This document shows positions 1 through 8,963 of a stretch of DNA of 43,467 bases, piece after piece (positions within the stretch are counted from its first letter, which is position 1; every line of letters starts with the position of its first letter). The notes under the pieces were generated by a model that did no database searches, was not told where the DNA came from, and saw only the letters and a list, made by a program, of their open reading frames with translations. The translations under genes and the position numbers were made by a program. Source of the DNA: Clostridiales bacterium (GTDB lineage: Bacteria; Bacillota; Clostridia; Christensenellales; Aristaeellaceae); contig SVGQ01000011.1 of the NCBI GenBank assembly GCA_015056245.1, positions 1 to 43,467 on the forward strand, given 5' to 3'.

Positions 1-1
1 A

Positions 2-445
2 CTGCTCACCGGTTCTGAGCTGGCCGCCCTCGACCTGCACGATGTGCGCGGCATGGAAGGCATCAAGGAAGCTACCGTTAAGGTTGGCGACCTGGATGTA
101 AATGTTGCCGTTTGCTCTTCCACCGGCAAGGCTGCTGAGCTGCTCGATGCCATCAAGGCTGGCGAGAAGAACTATCACTTCATCGAGGTCATGGGTTGCC
201 CCGGCGGCTGCGTCAATGGCGGCGGTCAGCCCATCGTGTCTTCCACCGTGCGCAACTGGACCGACATCCGTGTTGCCCGCGCCAAGGCCCTCTATGATGA
301 GGATGCTGCGAAGACTCTGCGCAAGAGCCACGAGAACCCCGAGATCAAGGCCATCTACGAAGAGTATCTGGGCAAGCCCAACGGCCACAAGAGCCACGAG
401 CTGCTGCACACCTCTTACGAGAAGCGCGATCTCTACATCGACTAA
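2..445 (+). CDS. [FeFe]-hydrogenase catalytic subunit, C-terminal part (5' end outside window)
   Basis: The open frame runs in from the left edge, so only about 147 C-terminal residues are present. It contains the third H-cluster signature of [FeFe]-hydrogenases, EVMGCPGGCVNGGGQP, whose cysteines bind the H-cluster. It is followed by the small-subunit-like C-terminal region (YEEYLGKPNGHKSHELLHTSY), which in the family is the usual end of NADH/ferredoxin-linked HydA proteins. The enzyme reduces protons with electrons from ferredoxin and often NADH, or runs in reverse, in the cytoplasm. A strong terminator follows 17 bases after the stop, so this is the last gene of its operon. The N-terminal iron-sulfur domains and the partner subunits lie outside the window, so the subtype (monomeric or electron-bifurcating HydABC) cannot be decided. 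Confidence 0.93.
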   Translation: MLTGSELAALDLHDVRGMEGIKEATVKVGDLDVNVAVCSSTGKAAELLDAIKAGEKNYHFIEVMGCPGGCVNGGGQPIVSSTVRNWTDIRVARAKALYDEDAAKTLRKSHENPEIKAIYEEYLGKPNGHKSHELLHTSYEKRDLYID

Positions 446-461
446 TTTCATAGTCAAACCC

Positions 462-489
462 AGCGGCGGGAGAAATCCCGCCGCTTTTT
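462..489 (+). terminator. Rho-independent terminator after the hydrogenase gene
   Basis: A perfect 10-bp GC-rich stem (462-471 with 476-485) closes a GAAA tetraloop and runs into five T residues. This is a textbook intrinsic terminator 17 bases after the hydrogenase stop codon. Confidence 0.93.
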
Positions 490-501
490 GTGTGCATACT
501 C

Positions 502-530
502 TTGTGCATTTTTCCGCTTTATGGTATGCT
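502..530 (+). promoter_or_regulatory. Sigma-A-type promoter for the methyltransferase gene
   Basis: A TTGTGC -35 box (502-507) and a TATGCT -10 box (525-530) are separated by 17 bp, with a TG dinucleotide one base before the -10 box. They lie between the upstream terminator and the ATG at 561, where a new promoter is needed. Confidence 0.6.
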
Positions 531-560
531 ATCTTCTATTATTTTGAGGGAGGTGCTTCC

Positions 561-1379
561 ATGACCAATTTCGACCGGGTGAAAATGTATTATCAGAACT
601 TCGACGAAAATGGACGACTGTGCAGAGACAATAGCGGCAGGCTGGAATATGAGATGACCATGAAAAAGCTTGAGAAGCACCTGCCTGCTACGGGAAAAAT
701 CCTTGATCTTGGTGGCGCGACTGGTGTATATGCTTTTCCGCTTGCTGAAAAGGGCTATCAGGTGTATCTGGCTGATTTGTCAGAGCGCTTGATTGACATC
801 GCAAGGGAGAAGAAAGCGCAGTCAGGCGCTGATAATTTGATTGCTTGTGATGTGGTCAATGCTATCGATTTGTCTATCTATGACAATGAAATGTTTGATG
901 TGGTTTTGCTTTTCGGTCCTCTGTATCATCTGCTGGATGATACAGAAAGAGCCAAGTGTATTGAGGAAGTGCACCGGGTGTTGAAAAAGCATGGCATGGT
1001 TTTTGCCAGCTTCATCCCGTATCTTTCCGGCAGCATTGCAATCGTTGATCGATATTTCTACGCACCGGATCAGGTGAGTATTGATAATCTCCGTGAGGTT
1101 TTTTCCTCTGGGAGATTCAATAACAATGCTCTTTACGGCTTTCAGGAGGGGTATTATCCAACCTCCGATGAAATCATTGGGTTGTTTGACGATCATGGCT
1201 TTTCGAAAGTCAATCTTTCTTCAATACGCAGCTTTGCCTATGAGAAAGAAGATTGGATGTACAGCATACAGGATACGGATATGTTCAATGAAATGCTCCA
1301 TTTGTTGGATGAAGCCTCCGAGCGAAAAGAAATTATCGAAACCTGCGGACATGCCATGTATATTGGCAAAAAACGTTAA
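561..1379 (+). CDS. Class I SAM-dependent methyltransferase
   Basis: The product is 272 aa. The start at 561 is chosen because it follows GAGGGAGGTG at a suitable distance; an upstream extension of the frame only reads through the hydrogenase gene out of frame. Motif I of Rossmann-fold methyltransferases is visible as ILDLGGATGVYAFPLA (residues about 47-62), with an acidic residue ending the next strand (VYLADLS) and a later DVVLLFGPLYHL segment resembling motif IV/post-I regions. It is predicted to transfer a methyl group from S-adenosylmethionine to an unknown, probably small-molecule, acceptor in the cytosol. The gene is monocistronic: it has its own promoter at 502-530 and terminators on both sides. 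Substrate cannot be inferred from context. Confidence 0.85.
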   Translation: MTNFDRVKMYYQNFDENGRLCRDNSGRLEYEMTMKKLEKHLPATGKILDLGGATGVYAFPLAEKGYQVYLADLSERLIDIAREKKAQSGADNLIACDVVNAIDLSIYDNEMFDVVLLFGPLYHLLDDTERAKCIEEVHRVLKKHGMVFASFIPYLSGSIAIVDRYFYAPDQVSIDNLREVFSSGRFNNNALYGFQEGYYPTSDEIIGLFDDHGFSKVNLSSIRSFAYEKEDWMYSIQDTDMFNEMLHLLDEASERKEIIETCGHAMYIGKKR

Positions 1380-1383
1380 AGAT

Positions 1384-1417
1384 GCGCAAGCCTTCACAGA
1401 AAGGCTTGCGCTTTTTT
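1384..1417 (+). terminator. Rho-independent terminator after the methyltransferase gene
   Basis: An 11-bp perfect stem (1384-1394 with 1401-1411) with a 6-base loop is followed by six T residues. It sits 4 bases after the methyltransferase stop codon. Confidence 0.93.
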
Positions 1418-1471
1418 CAAAAGGGTGCTTTAATAATACTGAATGATTATGCCTTTTAGGAGGTCTGTACA

Positions 1472-2365
1472 TTGGATATTCAGTGGTATCCTGGACATAT
1501 GGCGAAAGCCAAACGACTGCTTGCAGCACAATTGACCAAGGTGGATCTGGTGATTGAACTTTGTGATGCCAGACTGCCCCTTTCCAGCCGGAATCCTGCT
1601 TTGGGTGCTATGGTGGAACATAAACGCCGCATTCTGCTTTTGTGCAAAGCCGATCTGGCAGAAAACAGCAAAACGCAAAAATGGCTCCAGTATTTTAAGA
1701 GTCAGGGCATTGCTGCCATGGCTTATGATGCAACCCCCAAAAAGACAAAGGAAGCCAAGTCCTTTATTGAAGAAGCTGCCAGAGCTGTTATTGAGCGTGG
1801 TGAGCGTCGCGGCATTGCCAAAACCATCCGCGCTATGGTGGTGGGTGTGCCCAATGTGGGAAAGAGCACCTTTATCAATCGACTGTATGGCGGTACCATC
1901 GCCCATACAGGTGACCGTCCCGGCGTTACCAAGAGCAACCAGTGGGTCAAGGTATCTCCTTATCTGGAAGTGCTGGATACCCCCGGTATGCTCTGGCCAA
2001 AGCTCAATGACCAGCGTGCAGCGACCCGTCTGGCCTACATCGGCACCATTAAGGATGCCGTGTATAATGTAGAGGAACTGTGCATCAGCCTTTTGGAGGA
2101 TTTGTTGGTCGTTCGTCCTCAGCAGACCATGGAGCGGTTCAAAATCAAAGATGAAACCCTTCGCGGCTACGAACTGCTGGAAGCTGTTTGCCGCGGGCGC
2201 GGCTTCCTGATGAAAGGCGGTATCTGCGATACGGACCGCGGATGCGCTGTGGTTCTGGATGAATTCCGCGCAGGCAAGGTGGGCAAGCTCACTCTGGAAA
2301 ATGTTCCCGCCCCCAAGGAACCTGTCATCACTGAGCAGGCAACAGGAGATGTCAACAATGGCTAA
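1472..2365 (+). CDS. rbgA: Ribosome biogenesis GTPase RbgA (YlqF)
   Basis: The product is 297 aa. It is a circularly permuted GTPase: the G4-type motif (LLCKADL, about residue 58) precedes the G1 P-loop GVPNVGKST (about 126) and G3 DTPGM (about 171). That order is diagnostic of the YlqF/YawG family. In Bacillus subtilis, RbgA drives a late step of 50S ribosomal subunit assembly. The N-terminus DIQWYPGHMAKAKR is the family hallmark. Translation starts at TTG 1472, supported by AGGAGG at 1458-1463 and by the conserved N-terminus. The C-terminal RNA-binding helical region is complete. The gene overlaps rnhB by 8 bases, the rbgA-rnhB arrangement common in Firmicutes. The G4 Asn is replaced by Cys (CKAD instead of NKAD). 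Confidence 0.95.
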   Translation: MDIQWYPGHMAKAKRLLAAQLTKVDLVIELCDARLPLSSRNPALGAMVEHKRRILLLCKADLAENSKTQKWLQYFKSQGIAAMAYDATPKKTKEAKSFIEEAARAVIERGERRGIAKTIRAMVVGVPNVGKSTFINRLYGGTIAHTGDRPGVTKSNQWVKVSPYLEVLDTPGMLWPKLNDQRAATRLAYIGTIKDAVYNVEELCISLLEDLLVVRPQQTMERFKIKDETLRGYELLEAVCRGRGFLMKGGICDTDRGCAVVLDEFRAGKVGKLTLENVPAPKEPVITEQATGDVNNG

Positions 2366-2996
2366 ACCCTCTGCAAAAAGACTCCAGCACCATTTGGATA
2401 TGGTGGCATATGACAAACAATACGAGACATTCGGCGTTTCTCTTGCCGGCATGGACGAAGTGGGCAGAGGCCCCTTGTGCGGCAATGTGGTCACCGCCTG
2501 TGTGATCATGCCCTCAGAGCCGCTGTTTCCTTGGATTGATGACAGTAAGAAGCTCAGCGCTGCCCGCAGGGAAGAAGTGTATGAGCAGATTATGGCCTCT
2601 GCCATCTATGTAAGTATTGGCGAGGCTTCTCCGGAAGAGATCGATCTGATGAACATCCTCAACGCCACCAAGCTTGCCATGGAACGTGCCGCTATGAATG
2701 CCCCTGCAAGCCTTTGCATTGTGGATGCGGTACGGGATCTGCATCTGCCCTTTCCTATTTCGCCCATTATCAAGGGCGACAGTACCAGCTACAATGTAGC
2801 TGCTGCCAGCATCGTTGCCAAAGTGACCCGTGACCGGGAAATGGCCCGAATGGCTGAGCTTCACCCTGAATATGGTTTTGAACGCAATATGGGCTACGGC
2901 ACCGCTGAACACATTCAGGCATTGCGTACCTATGGCCCAACGCCATTCCATCGCCGGAGTTTCATCCGCAATTTCGTAGGGGAGGCGGATACATGA
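2358..2996 (+). CDS. rnhB: Ribonuclease HII
   Basis: The product is 212 aa. It hydrolyses RNA in RNA-DNA hybrids and cuts at single ribonucleotides embedded in DNA. The first catalytic pair is in GMDEVGRGPL (Asp33, Glu34). Also visible are the DDSKKLS segment, the IVDAV segment with the third acidic residue, and the KGDSTSYNVAAASIVAKVTRDR region that is strongly conserved in RNase HII. An in-frame ATG at 2349 is possible, but AGGAG at 2343-2347 is correctly spaced only for ATG 2358. The stop overlaps the next gene's start as ATGA. RNase HI is also encoded in this window (26258-26791), so the organism has both types. Confidence 0.95.
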   Translation: MAKPSAKRLQHHLDMVAYDKQYETFGVSLAGMDEVGRGPLCGNVVTACVIMPSEPLFPWIDDSKKLSAARREEVYEQIMASAIYVSIGEASPEEIDLMNILNATKLAMERAAMNAPASLCIVDAVRDLHLPFPISPIIKGDSTSYNVAAASIVAKVTRDREMARMAELHPEYGFERNMGYGTAEHIQALRTYGPTPFHRRSFIRNFVGEADT

Positions 2997-5900
2997 AACG
3001 CAATATCTGTTTATTTCACCTGCTCACATTGATACTTGCCGTTTCCTTATGCGTGGGGATTCTTGTCCATCCCATAGCAGCCATGGCAGATGATAATCTG
3101 CTCAAAAACGGCGGTTTTGAAAAGGTGAATAGCAAGGGCGAAGCTGATGGTTGGTTTGAGAATGCCTATCATGACGAAGTGGGCTATTCCCAGTTGAGCA
3201 TCACCACCGAAAAAGCTCACAGCGGACAGTACAGTGCGCTGGTAGAAAACGCCAGCAGTAATGACGCCCGCTTTATCTGCACAGTTTCTGTTAAGCCCAA
3301 CACCACGTACAAGCTATCGGGCTATGTTTTCGTTGAAAATATGGAACCCGGTGGCAATGGCGCCAATCTGGCAATAGAGGATCTATACGCTTTTTCGGAT
3401 TGCCTGTTCGATACCAATGGTCAGTGGCAATATATTGAATGGTACGGTAAAACAGGCGTTAACCAAAAAACCGTTACGCTTGGCGTTCGCGTAGGCGGCT
3501 ACGGGTCAGAAAGCATCGGTAAAGCATATTTTGATGATATTTCTCTGGAAAAAGTCAAGGAAGTTCCGCAGGGTTATACTGCTTCCAGTTGGTATGTCTA
3601 CAAAGATACTTCTGCCAAAACAACTGAACAGAATCCCACCATGGGCCAACACCATATACATGTGCTGTTCTGCATCCTGTGTGGCCTTTTGTTTGCCGTG
3701 CTTTGCCAGGGATTTATCCGTCATTGGCGGTGGATTCAAAAGCAGAATCATACCTACTTTCTTTTATTCACCATTACGCTTGCTGTGATAGCGCGCATCG
3801 CCATGGGCGGCCTGATGGACGGCTATCCTGTGGATATCGGCTGTTTTCAGGCTTGGAGCCTTCGCATGGCTGATAAGACTCCCTTGGGTTTTTATTCGCC
3901 GGATTACTTCTGCGATTATCCGCCGGGATATATGCTGCTCTTGTGGCCCGTCGGACTTGCGCTGCGTGCCGTAATGCCGTTTGGCAACCACGCGCTGAAT
4001 CTGTTGGTACTTAAGTCTGTTCCCTTGATTTGCGACATGGTCACGGCGATGGCTCTGTATACCCATGGCAAAAAATATGCAAAACCAAGCATCGCCGTTA
4101 CTGTTGCTGCACTGTATGCTTTCAATCCATCGGTGCTGATCAACGGCGCAGTGTGGGGACAGGTGGACAGCGTGCTGGCGATGCTACTGATCTTCTGCGC
4201 TATCTACGCCATGGAAGAACGTTGGTCTGTTGCACTGCCAATCTATATGGTATCGATTCTTGTCAAACCGCAGGCGCTTCTGTTTGCTCCCATTGCGGGT
4301 ATTTGGCTGCTGATGAGTCTGTTTGGAATGACGGGCAAATCTTTTCAGACGCAGTGGAAGGGACTTGTGAAAGGCATTGCGTTCGGTTTGATTGCGGCTC
4401 TTGCGATCGTTATTCCTTTCTCCATCCGTCAGGAGAGTTTCTTTGGATGGCTGTTTAACCTCTATAGTGAAACCCTGTCCTCCTATGCATATGCAACCGT
4501 CAACACCGCCAATCTGCACTATTTGCTGGCTATGAACTGGCAGCCTATTTCCAAGGCAATGCCGCCGCTTTTGCCCTTGTTTACCGCCTTGCTTCTGGCT
4601 GGAGGGGCAACGCTTTTGTTCCTCTATCGCGTGAAAAAAGCAAATCAACCTCTTTTCACCAGCAAAGACGGTCATCTGGTTTTGATGCTGGCAGTTTTTG
4701 CAGTCATCAATACGGTTTTCACTGTTATCGCTTTTGTTCAGGAACCCTTTGCTGAAAACCTGCTAACCTATGGTGCATACGGCTATATCATGATGGCGTT
4801 TGCTTTTGCTGTACCCATTGTGTGCATGTTCCACAGCAATGATGCAAAGCAACTGCCTTTCTATCTGGCACTGGGCATTCTTGGCGTATACCTGCTCGGT
4901 GTAAAAATCCATGAAAGGTACCTGTTTGCCGCCATTCCGCTGCTGTTGCTTGCCTTCCTGCGCACAGGCGATCTGCGGCTGGTGTGGTTGATGGCGATCA
5001 TTTCCTGCACCACATTGATCAATGCAGGAATCGTACTGGATAACGCGCTGTTGTTTGGATCCGAACATGGTCATCTGAATGACGATTCTCTCTTTGTGAA
5101 TATCATTCTTTGCATATTGAACCTGTATGCCTTGGGATATGGCTACTGGATCAGCTATAGCGGCCTTTCTGACAATCTTACTGCAAAGCGCAGCGCCAAG
5201 CATACGGAAACTTTAGAGAGCCCGATGGAAACCACGCCTCCCTCTTACGAACGGATGCTACTTTCTCCTGAAGATCACAGTCTCCACCTGAACTGGAAAG
5301 ATTGGCTGATCATGGGTGTAGTGACCATTGCTTATGCTGTTGTGGCCTTTGTGAATCTTGGCAGTACTGTTGCTCCGCAGCATGGCTTTGTCTCATCATC
5401 AGCAGAGGAAACCATCACTTTCAAGCTGGAGGAAAAGACGGAGTTCAGTACACTGTACTACGCAGGTGTCAGCAACTATGGATTCTCCATTGCCGTCAGC
5501 GATGATGGCGTAAACTGGTCAGAAAACTATCCCTGTGAAATGCGCGAGGGGCTGTGCTACCGGTGGAATTACGCCCTTCAATCCAAGATCTCTGAAGACG
5601 GAAAGATCAATTACGGCTACAATCGCCCTGAAGGCGTCCTTTGGCTGAACGGACAGTACCTGCGCCTGAATGCAGAACGCGGAGGGCTGAATCTGTTTGA
5701 AATCGTCACCAGGGATCGGAATGGCAACAACTTGAACATGGCTGTTGTGGATCATCAGGGAGCCAATCCTGCGATTCTGGATAACGAAACCAAACCCGAG
5801 TACCTGCTGGATGAACAGAATACCTGCATCGGTGAGCCTGGTTGGTTTACCGGTACCTATTTTGATGAAATCTATCACGGACGAACTGCCTATGAACACC

Positions 5901-7231
5901 TTCACGGTCAGCGTCCCTATGAGACAACTCACCCGCCGCTGGGTAAGCTGCTGATGGCAGCTGGTATTGCTATCTTTGGCATGACGCCTTTCGGATGGCG
6001 GTTTGCCGGTGCGCTGATTGGCGTTTTGATGCTGCCTGCATTGTATCTGCTGGCAAAACAATTGTTCAAGCGCCGGGATTTGGCAGGCTTCAGCATGGCA
6101 GCATTCTCGCTGGATCTGATGCACTTTACCCAGACCCGTATTGCAACCATCGACTCGTTCCCGGTGTTCTTCATTCTGCTCAGCTACTGGTTTATGGTTC
6201 GGTACATGCATACAGATGTATTTGCCGTGGAAGAAAACGAACGTCCTTCTCTTTTCACCAAAGCCTACTGGAAGAGCTTGATCCCACTGGCTTTCTCGGG
6301 TTTGATGATGGGATTGTCCATCGCCAGCAAGTGGATCGGCATCTATTCCGCAGTAGGGCTGGCTGTGCTGTACTTTACAGCGATCTACAGGCAGTACCGC
6401 GCGGGCAATGTTGCCTTTGGTTATGCCACCGATGGCAGTGATTCGTCTCTGTCGCCCAACCAGGTCAAACGCATCAAAGGCGCACAGGATCATGCACTGA
6501 ACCGCGCTTTTGTCACCTGCGGCTTTTGTATCATCTTCTTTATACTGGTACCTTGTATCGTTTACTATCTCAGCTACATCCCATATTTGGCGCCTACCGG
6601 TAAAGTGACCCTGCAGCGGGTCATTCAGGCTCAGATTGGAATGCTGGATTATCATGGCACGCCCGGCTTAGGCATGGATCATCCCTTCCAATCGCCCTGG
6701 TGGCAGTGGCCGTTCATCCTCAAACCCATGTGGTTTGCTCAGGATAATTTCGAACCCGCCGGATTGGCATCAACCATTATGTGCATGGGAAATCCATGGA
6801 TTTTCTATCTTGGCGCCGTATGTATGCTGGCTACGCTGATCGCTTTGTTTGCACGGCAGTTGCAGCTGAAAGACAAACGCCTTCAACTGCGCCATGGCGA
6901 TGGCAATATGACAGTCTACATACTGGCAGTTGGTTTTCTGTCCCAGTATCTGCCTTGGGTGTTGGTGCCTCGAAGCATGTATATGTACCATTACTTTGCC
7001 AGCGTTCCCTTTATCATTCTGGCAACAGCGTGGGTACTGAGCCTGCTAGCACGAAATAATCAAAAACAGATGCGCCTTTTGATCGGTATCTATCTGGTAA
7101 TCGCTCTGGGCTTCTTTGTGCTGTATTATCCCTATGCATCAGGCATGCTGACCTCCACCAAATGGCTGGATGCTGGAAAATGGCTGCCTCAGCTGCTGTT
7201 CGGCGGCAAATTCGGACACCTGTATTACTAA
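2993..7231 (+). CDS. Very large membrane protein: carbohydrate-binding-like domain plus two fused GT-C glycosyltransferase modules (PMT family)
   Basis: The product is 1412 aa. It begins with a signal peptide (about 1-32, AMA-type cleavage). A beta-sandwich resembling family 4/9 carbohydrate-binding modules follows (about 33-190, starting LLKNGGFE). A first multi-span GT-C-like module (about 220-720) contains VDIGCFQAWS in the first loop and KIHERYLF near its end. After a linker and another membrane span (about 770) there is a second soluble beta-rich region (about 790-930, GVSNYGFSIAVSDDGVNW). A classical PMT/GT39 module then follows, with FDE (about 957-959), THPPLGK (about 978) and RIATIDS (about 1049). 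PMT enzymes move sugars from a lipid-phosphate carrier to protein Ser/Thr or lipid acceptors on the outer face of the membrane. The ATGA overlap with rnhB and the 22-base gap to comM suggest co-transcription. The acceptor is unknown. Confidence 0.85.
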   Translation: MKRNICLFHLLTLILAVSLCVGILVHPIAAMADDNLLKNGGFEKVNSKGEADGWFENAYHDEVGYSQLSITTEKAHSGQYSALVENASSNDARFICTVSVKPNTTYKLSGYVFVENMEPGGNGANLAIEDLYAFSDCLFDTNGQWQYIEWYGKTGVNQKTVTLGVRVGGYGSESIGKAYFDDISLEKVKEVPQGYTASSWYVYKDTSAKTTEQNPTMGQHHIHVLFCILCGLLFAVLCQGFIRHWRWIQKQNHTYFLLFTITLAVIARIAMGGLMDGYPVDIGCFQAWSLRMADKTPLGFYSPDYFCDYPPGYMLLLWPVGLALRAVMPFGNHALNLLVLKSVPLICDMVTAMALYTHGKKYAKPSIAVTVAALYAFNPSVLINGAVWGQVDSVLAMLLIFCAIYAMEERWSVALPIYMVSILVKPQALLFAPIAGIWLLMSLFGMTGKSFQTQWKGLVKGIAFGLIAALAIVIPFSIRQESFFGWLFNLYSETLSSYAYATVNTANLHYLLAMNWQPISKAMPPLLPLFTALLLAGGATLLFLYRVKKANQPLFTSKDGHLVLMLAVFAVINTVFTVIAFVQEPFAENLLTYGAYGYIMMAFAFAVPIVCMFHSNDAKQLPFYLALGILGVYLLGVKIHERYLFAAIPLLLLAFLRTGDLRLVWLMAIISCTTLINAGIVLDNALLFGSEHGHLNDDSLFVNIILCILNLYALGYGYWISYSGLSDNLTAKRSAKHTETLESPMETTPPSYERMLLSPEDHSLHLNWKDWLIMGVVTIAYAVVAFVNLGSTVAPQHGFVSSSAEETITFKLEEKTEFSTLYYAGVSNYGFSIAVSDDGVNWSENYPCEMREGLCYRWNYALQSKISEDGKINYGYNRPEGVLWLNGQYLRLNAERGGLNLFEIVTRDRNGNNLNMAVVDHQGANPAILDNETKPEYLLDEQNTCIGEPGWFTGTYFDEIYHGRTAYEHLHGQRPYETTHPPLGKLLMAAGIAIFGMTPFGWRFAGALIGVLMLPALYLLAKQLFKRRDLAGFSMAAFSLDLMHFTQTRIATIDSFPVFFILLSYWFMVRYMHTDVFAVEENERPSLFTKAYWKSLIPLAFSGLMMGLSIASKWIGIYSAVGLAVLYFTAIYRQYRAGNVAFGYATDGSDSSLSPNQVKRIKGAQDHALNRAFVTCGFCIIFFILVPCIVYYLSYIPYLAPTGKVTLQRVIQAQIGMLDYHGTPGLGMDHPFQSPWWQWPFILKPMWFAQDNFEPAGLASTIMCMGNPWIFYLGAVCMLATLIALFARQLQLKDKRLQLRHGDGNMTVYILAVGFLSQYLPWVLVPRSMYMYHYFASVPFIILATAWVLSLLARNNQKQMRLLIGIYLVIALGFFVLYYPYASGMLTSTKWLDAGKWLPQLLFGGKFGHLYY

Positions 7232-7253
7232 GGCAAAGAGAGGAGAGAACCGT

Positions 7254-8786
7254 ATGCTGACCAAAAGCATCACTTGTGGATTGGATGGCGTACGAGGCTA
7301 TCCTGTATCTGTAGAGGCCTACGTATCCAATGGAATGGTGGCCTTTGACATTGTGGGCCTGCCCAGCGCAGCAGTCAAGGAAAGCCGGGATCGGGTTCGT
7401 GCAGCCATGATCAACAGCGGATACGAGTTCCCTTTTGGCAAGGTGACGGTGAATCTGGCACCGGCAGACGTCCGCAAGGAAGGAACCAGTTTCGAGCTGG
7501 CTGTTGCAGTCGCGCTGATCAGCGGAAAATCTTCCAAACCCTTCCAAAACCTGAATTCTACCATGCTGCTTGGTGAACTGTCACTGGAAGGACGTCTCCT
7601 GCCAATACGCGGCGCACTGGGTATGGCGATCACAGCCGTGGAAAATGGTATCCAGTGTTTGATTCTCCCCTGTGAAAACGCTAAAGAAGTGGCCTGCATC
7701 GATGGCTTGCAGGTTTATCCTGCCGAGACGTTGAAGCAAGTATGTGAGCATCTGACGGGAGAAAAGCATCTCCAAAAGCAAGAAACGCTTTCCTTTGTTG
7801 ATCTTCAAACCACCCGTCCCATCCGATATGATATGCGGGAAGTCAAGGGGCAGGCTATGGCAAGAGCTGCGCTGGAAGTGGCCGCAGCAGGTGGGCATAA
7901 CCTCTTGATGGTCGGCGTACCGGGCAGCGGAAAAACTATGCTGGCCCGTTGTCTGCCCGGTATATTACCGCCCCTTTCCTACGAGGAAGCGCTGGAAACC
8001 ACACTGATCCACTCGGCATCAGGTGAGTTGCCGGCAGATAGTTCTTTGATGACAGAACGCCCCTTTCGCTCGCCTCACCACAACACCTCTATGGCTGCCA
8101 TGATCGGCGGCGGGGCAAAGGCGCGCCCCGGTGAGGTATCCCTTGCTCATAATGGTGTTCTCTTTTTGGATGAGCTGCCTGAATTCCAACGCAACACGCT
8201 GGAGGCCCTCCGCCAGCCGATCGAAGATGGTTTTGTGAGCATTACAAGGGTAAGCGGACAGAATCAATATCCAAGCCGCAGCATGCTGGTTGCGGGCATG
8301 AATCCCTGCCCCTGCGGTAACTATGGCAGCAAACGCAAGAACTGTACTTGCTCAGCAAGTGATATCAAACGCTATCTGGGGCGCATCAGCGGCCCCCTTC
8401 TGGATCGTCTGGATATTCAAGTGGAAATGGATGCCGTCACAGTTGAAGAGATCGAAACTTCATCCCTTCAGGAGGACAGCCTCACCATTCGTAAAAGGGT
8501 TATAGCAGCCCGGAAGCGTCAATTGAAACGCTATCATGGCACGAGTATATACTGCAATGCTCAGCTGGATCAGCAGGGGCTGGAACACTGGTGCCATATG
8601 GAGCCGACTGCAAAAACATTGCTGATGCAAGCCGTCGATCGCTTTGATATGAGTATGCGGGCCTATGCGCGGGTCCGCAAAGTCGCAATGACAATTGCCG
8701 ATTTGCAGGAGCACGACAGGATCACCATGCAAGATATGGCAAAAGCCATTCAATTTCGTAATGTGGATGGACGCTATTGGAAATGA
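7254..8786 (+). CDS. comM: YifB/ComM family Mg-chelatase-like AAA+ ATPase
   Basis: The product is 510 aa. The N-terminal Lon-protease-like (ChlI) fold occupies about residues 1-170, and the AAA+ domain has Walker A GVPGSGKTML and Walker B VLFLDELPEF. A conserved cysteine cluster (NPCPCGNYGSKRKNCTC) and a C-terminal Mg-chelatase segment follow (RAYARVRKVAMTIADL). In naturally competent bacteria ComM is a hexameric helicase that extends branch migration during integration of transforming DNA. The start at 7254 follows GAGAGGAGAG; the upstream part of the frame lies inside the preceding gene. Its position before dprA matches other Clostridia. A new promoter and inverted repeat separate it from dprA. 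Confidence 0.93.
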   Translation: MLTKSITCGLDGVRGYPVSVEAYVSNGMVAFDIVGLPSAAVKESRDRVRAAMINSGYEFPFGKVTVNLAPADVRKEGTSFELAVAVALISGKSSKPFQNLNSTMLLGELSLEGRLLPIRGALGMAITAVENGIQCLILPCENAKEVACIDGLQVYPAETLKQVCEHLTGEKHLQKQETLSFVDLQTTRPIRYDMREVKGQAMARAALEVAAAGGHNLLMVGVPGSGKTMLARCLPGILPPLSYEEALETTLIHSASGELPADSSLMTERPFRSPHHNTSMAAMIGGGAKARPGEVSLAHNGVLFLDELPEFQRNTLEALRQPIEDGFVSITRVSGQNQYPSRSMLVAGMNPCPCGNYGSKRKNCTCSASDIKRYLGRISGPLLDRLDIQVEMDAVTVEEIETSSLQEDSLTIRKRVIAARKRQLKRYHGTSIYCNAQLDQQGLEHWCHMEPTAKTLLMQAVDRFDMSMRAYARVRKVAMTIADLQEHDRITMQDMAKAIQFRNVDGRYWK

Positions 8787-8805
8787 TCGTAATAATCGCG
8801 TCCCA

Positions 8806-8834
8806 TTGTCAAGAGGATCGTTCTGTGGTACAAT
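8806..8834 (+). promoter_or_regulatory. Sigma-A-type promoter for dprA and downstream genes
   Basis: TTGTCA (8806-8811) and TACAAT (8829-8834) are separated by exactly 17 bp, 20 bases after the comM stop. Predicted transcription would start near 8841, leaving a leader of about 120 bases before dprA. Confidence 0.75.
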
Positions 8835-8887
8835 TTGAAAAGGAATCATGATTCTGTTTTTCTTAAGGAACTTGATTTTCGCGTTAC

Positions 8888-8923
8888 ATGGTCAAAACGT
8901 TGATAAAATAACGTTTTGACCAT
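8888..8923. repeat. Perfect 14-bp inverted repeat in the dprA leader
   Basis: ATGGTCAAAACGTT (8888-8901) and its exact reverse complement (8910-8923) flank 8 bases. It lies about 47 bases downstream of the predicted transcription start and 40 bases before the dprA ATG. The right arm is not followed directly by a T-run (TTTTTT comes about 10 bases later), so it is not a classical terminator. An operator for a dimeric regulator or an RNA hairpin are both possible. Confidence 0.8.
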
Positions 8924-8963
8924 TTCGTACCCGTTTTTTCATTGCCAAACTGGAGGGGATGAT

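Noticed and set aside
1412..1471. Promoter for rbgA after the methyltransferase terminator
   Set aside because: TAATAAT-like sequence is present, but the nearest -35-like hexamer is only 14-15 bp away, so no promoter could be supported.
8888..8923. dprA leader inverted repeat as a classical intrinsic terminator
   Set aside because: The right arm is followed by TTCGTACCC rather than a T-run; the nearest T-run is about 10 bases away.
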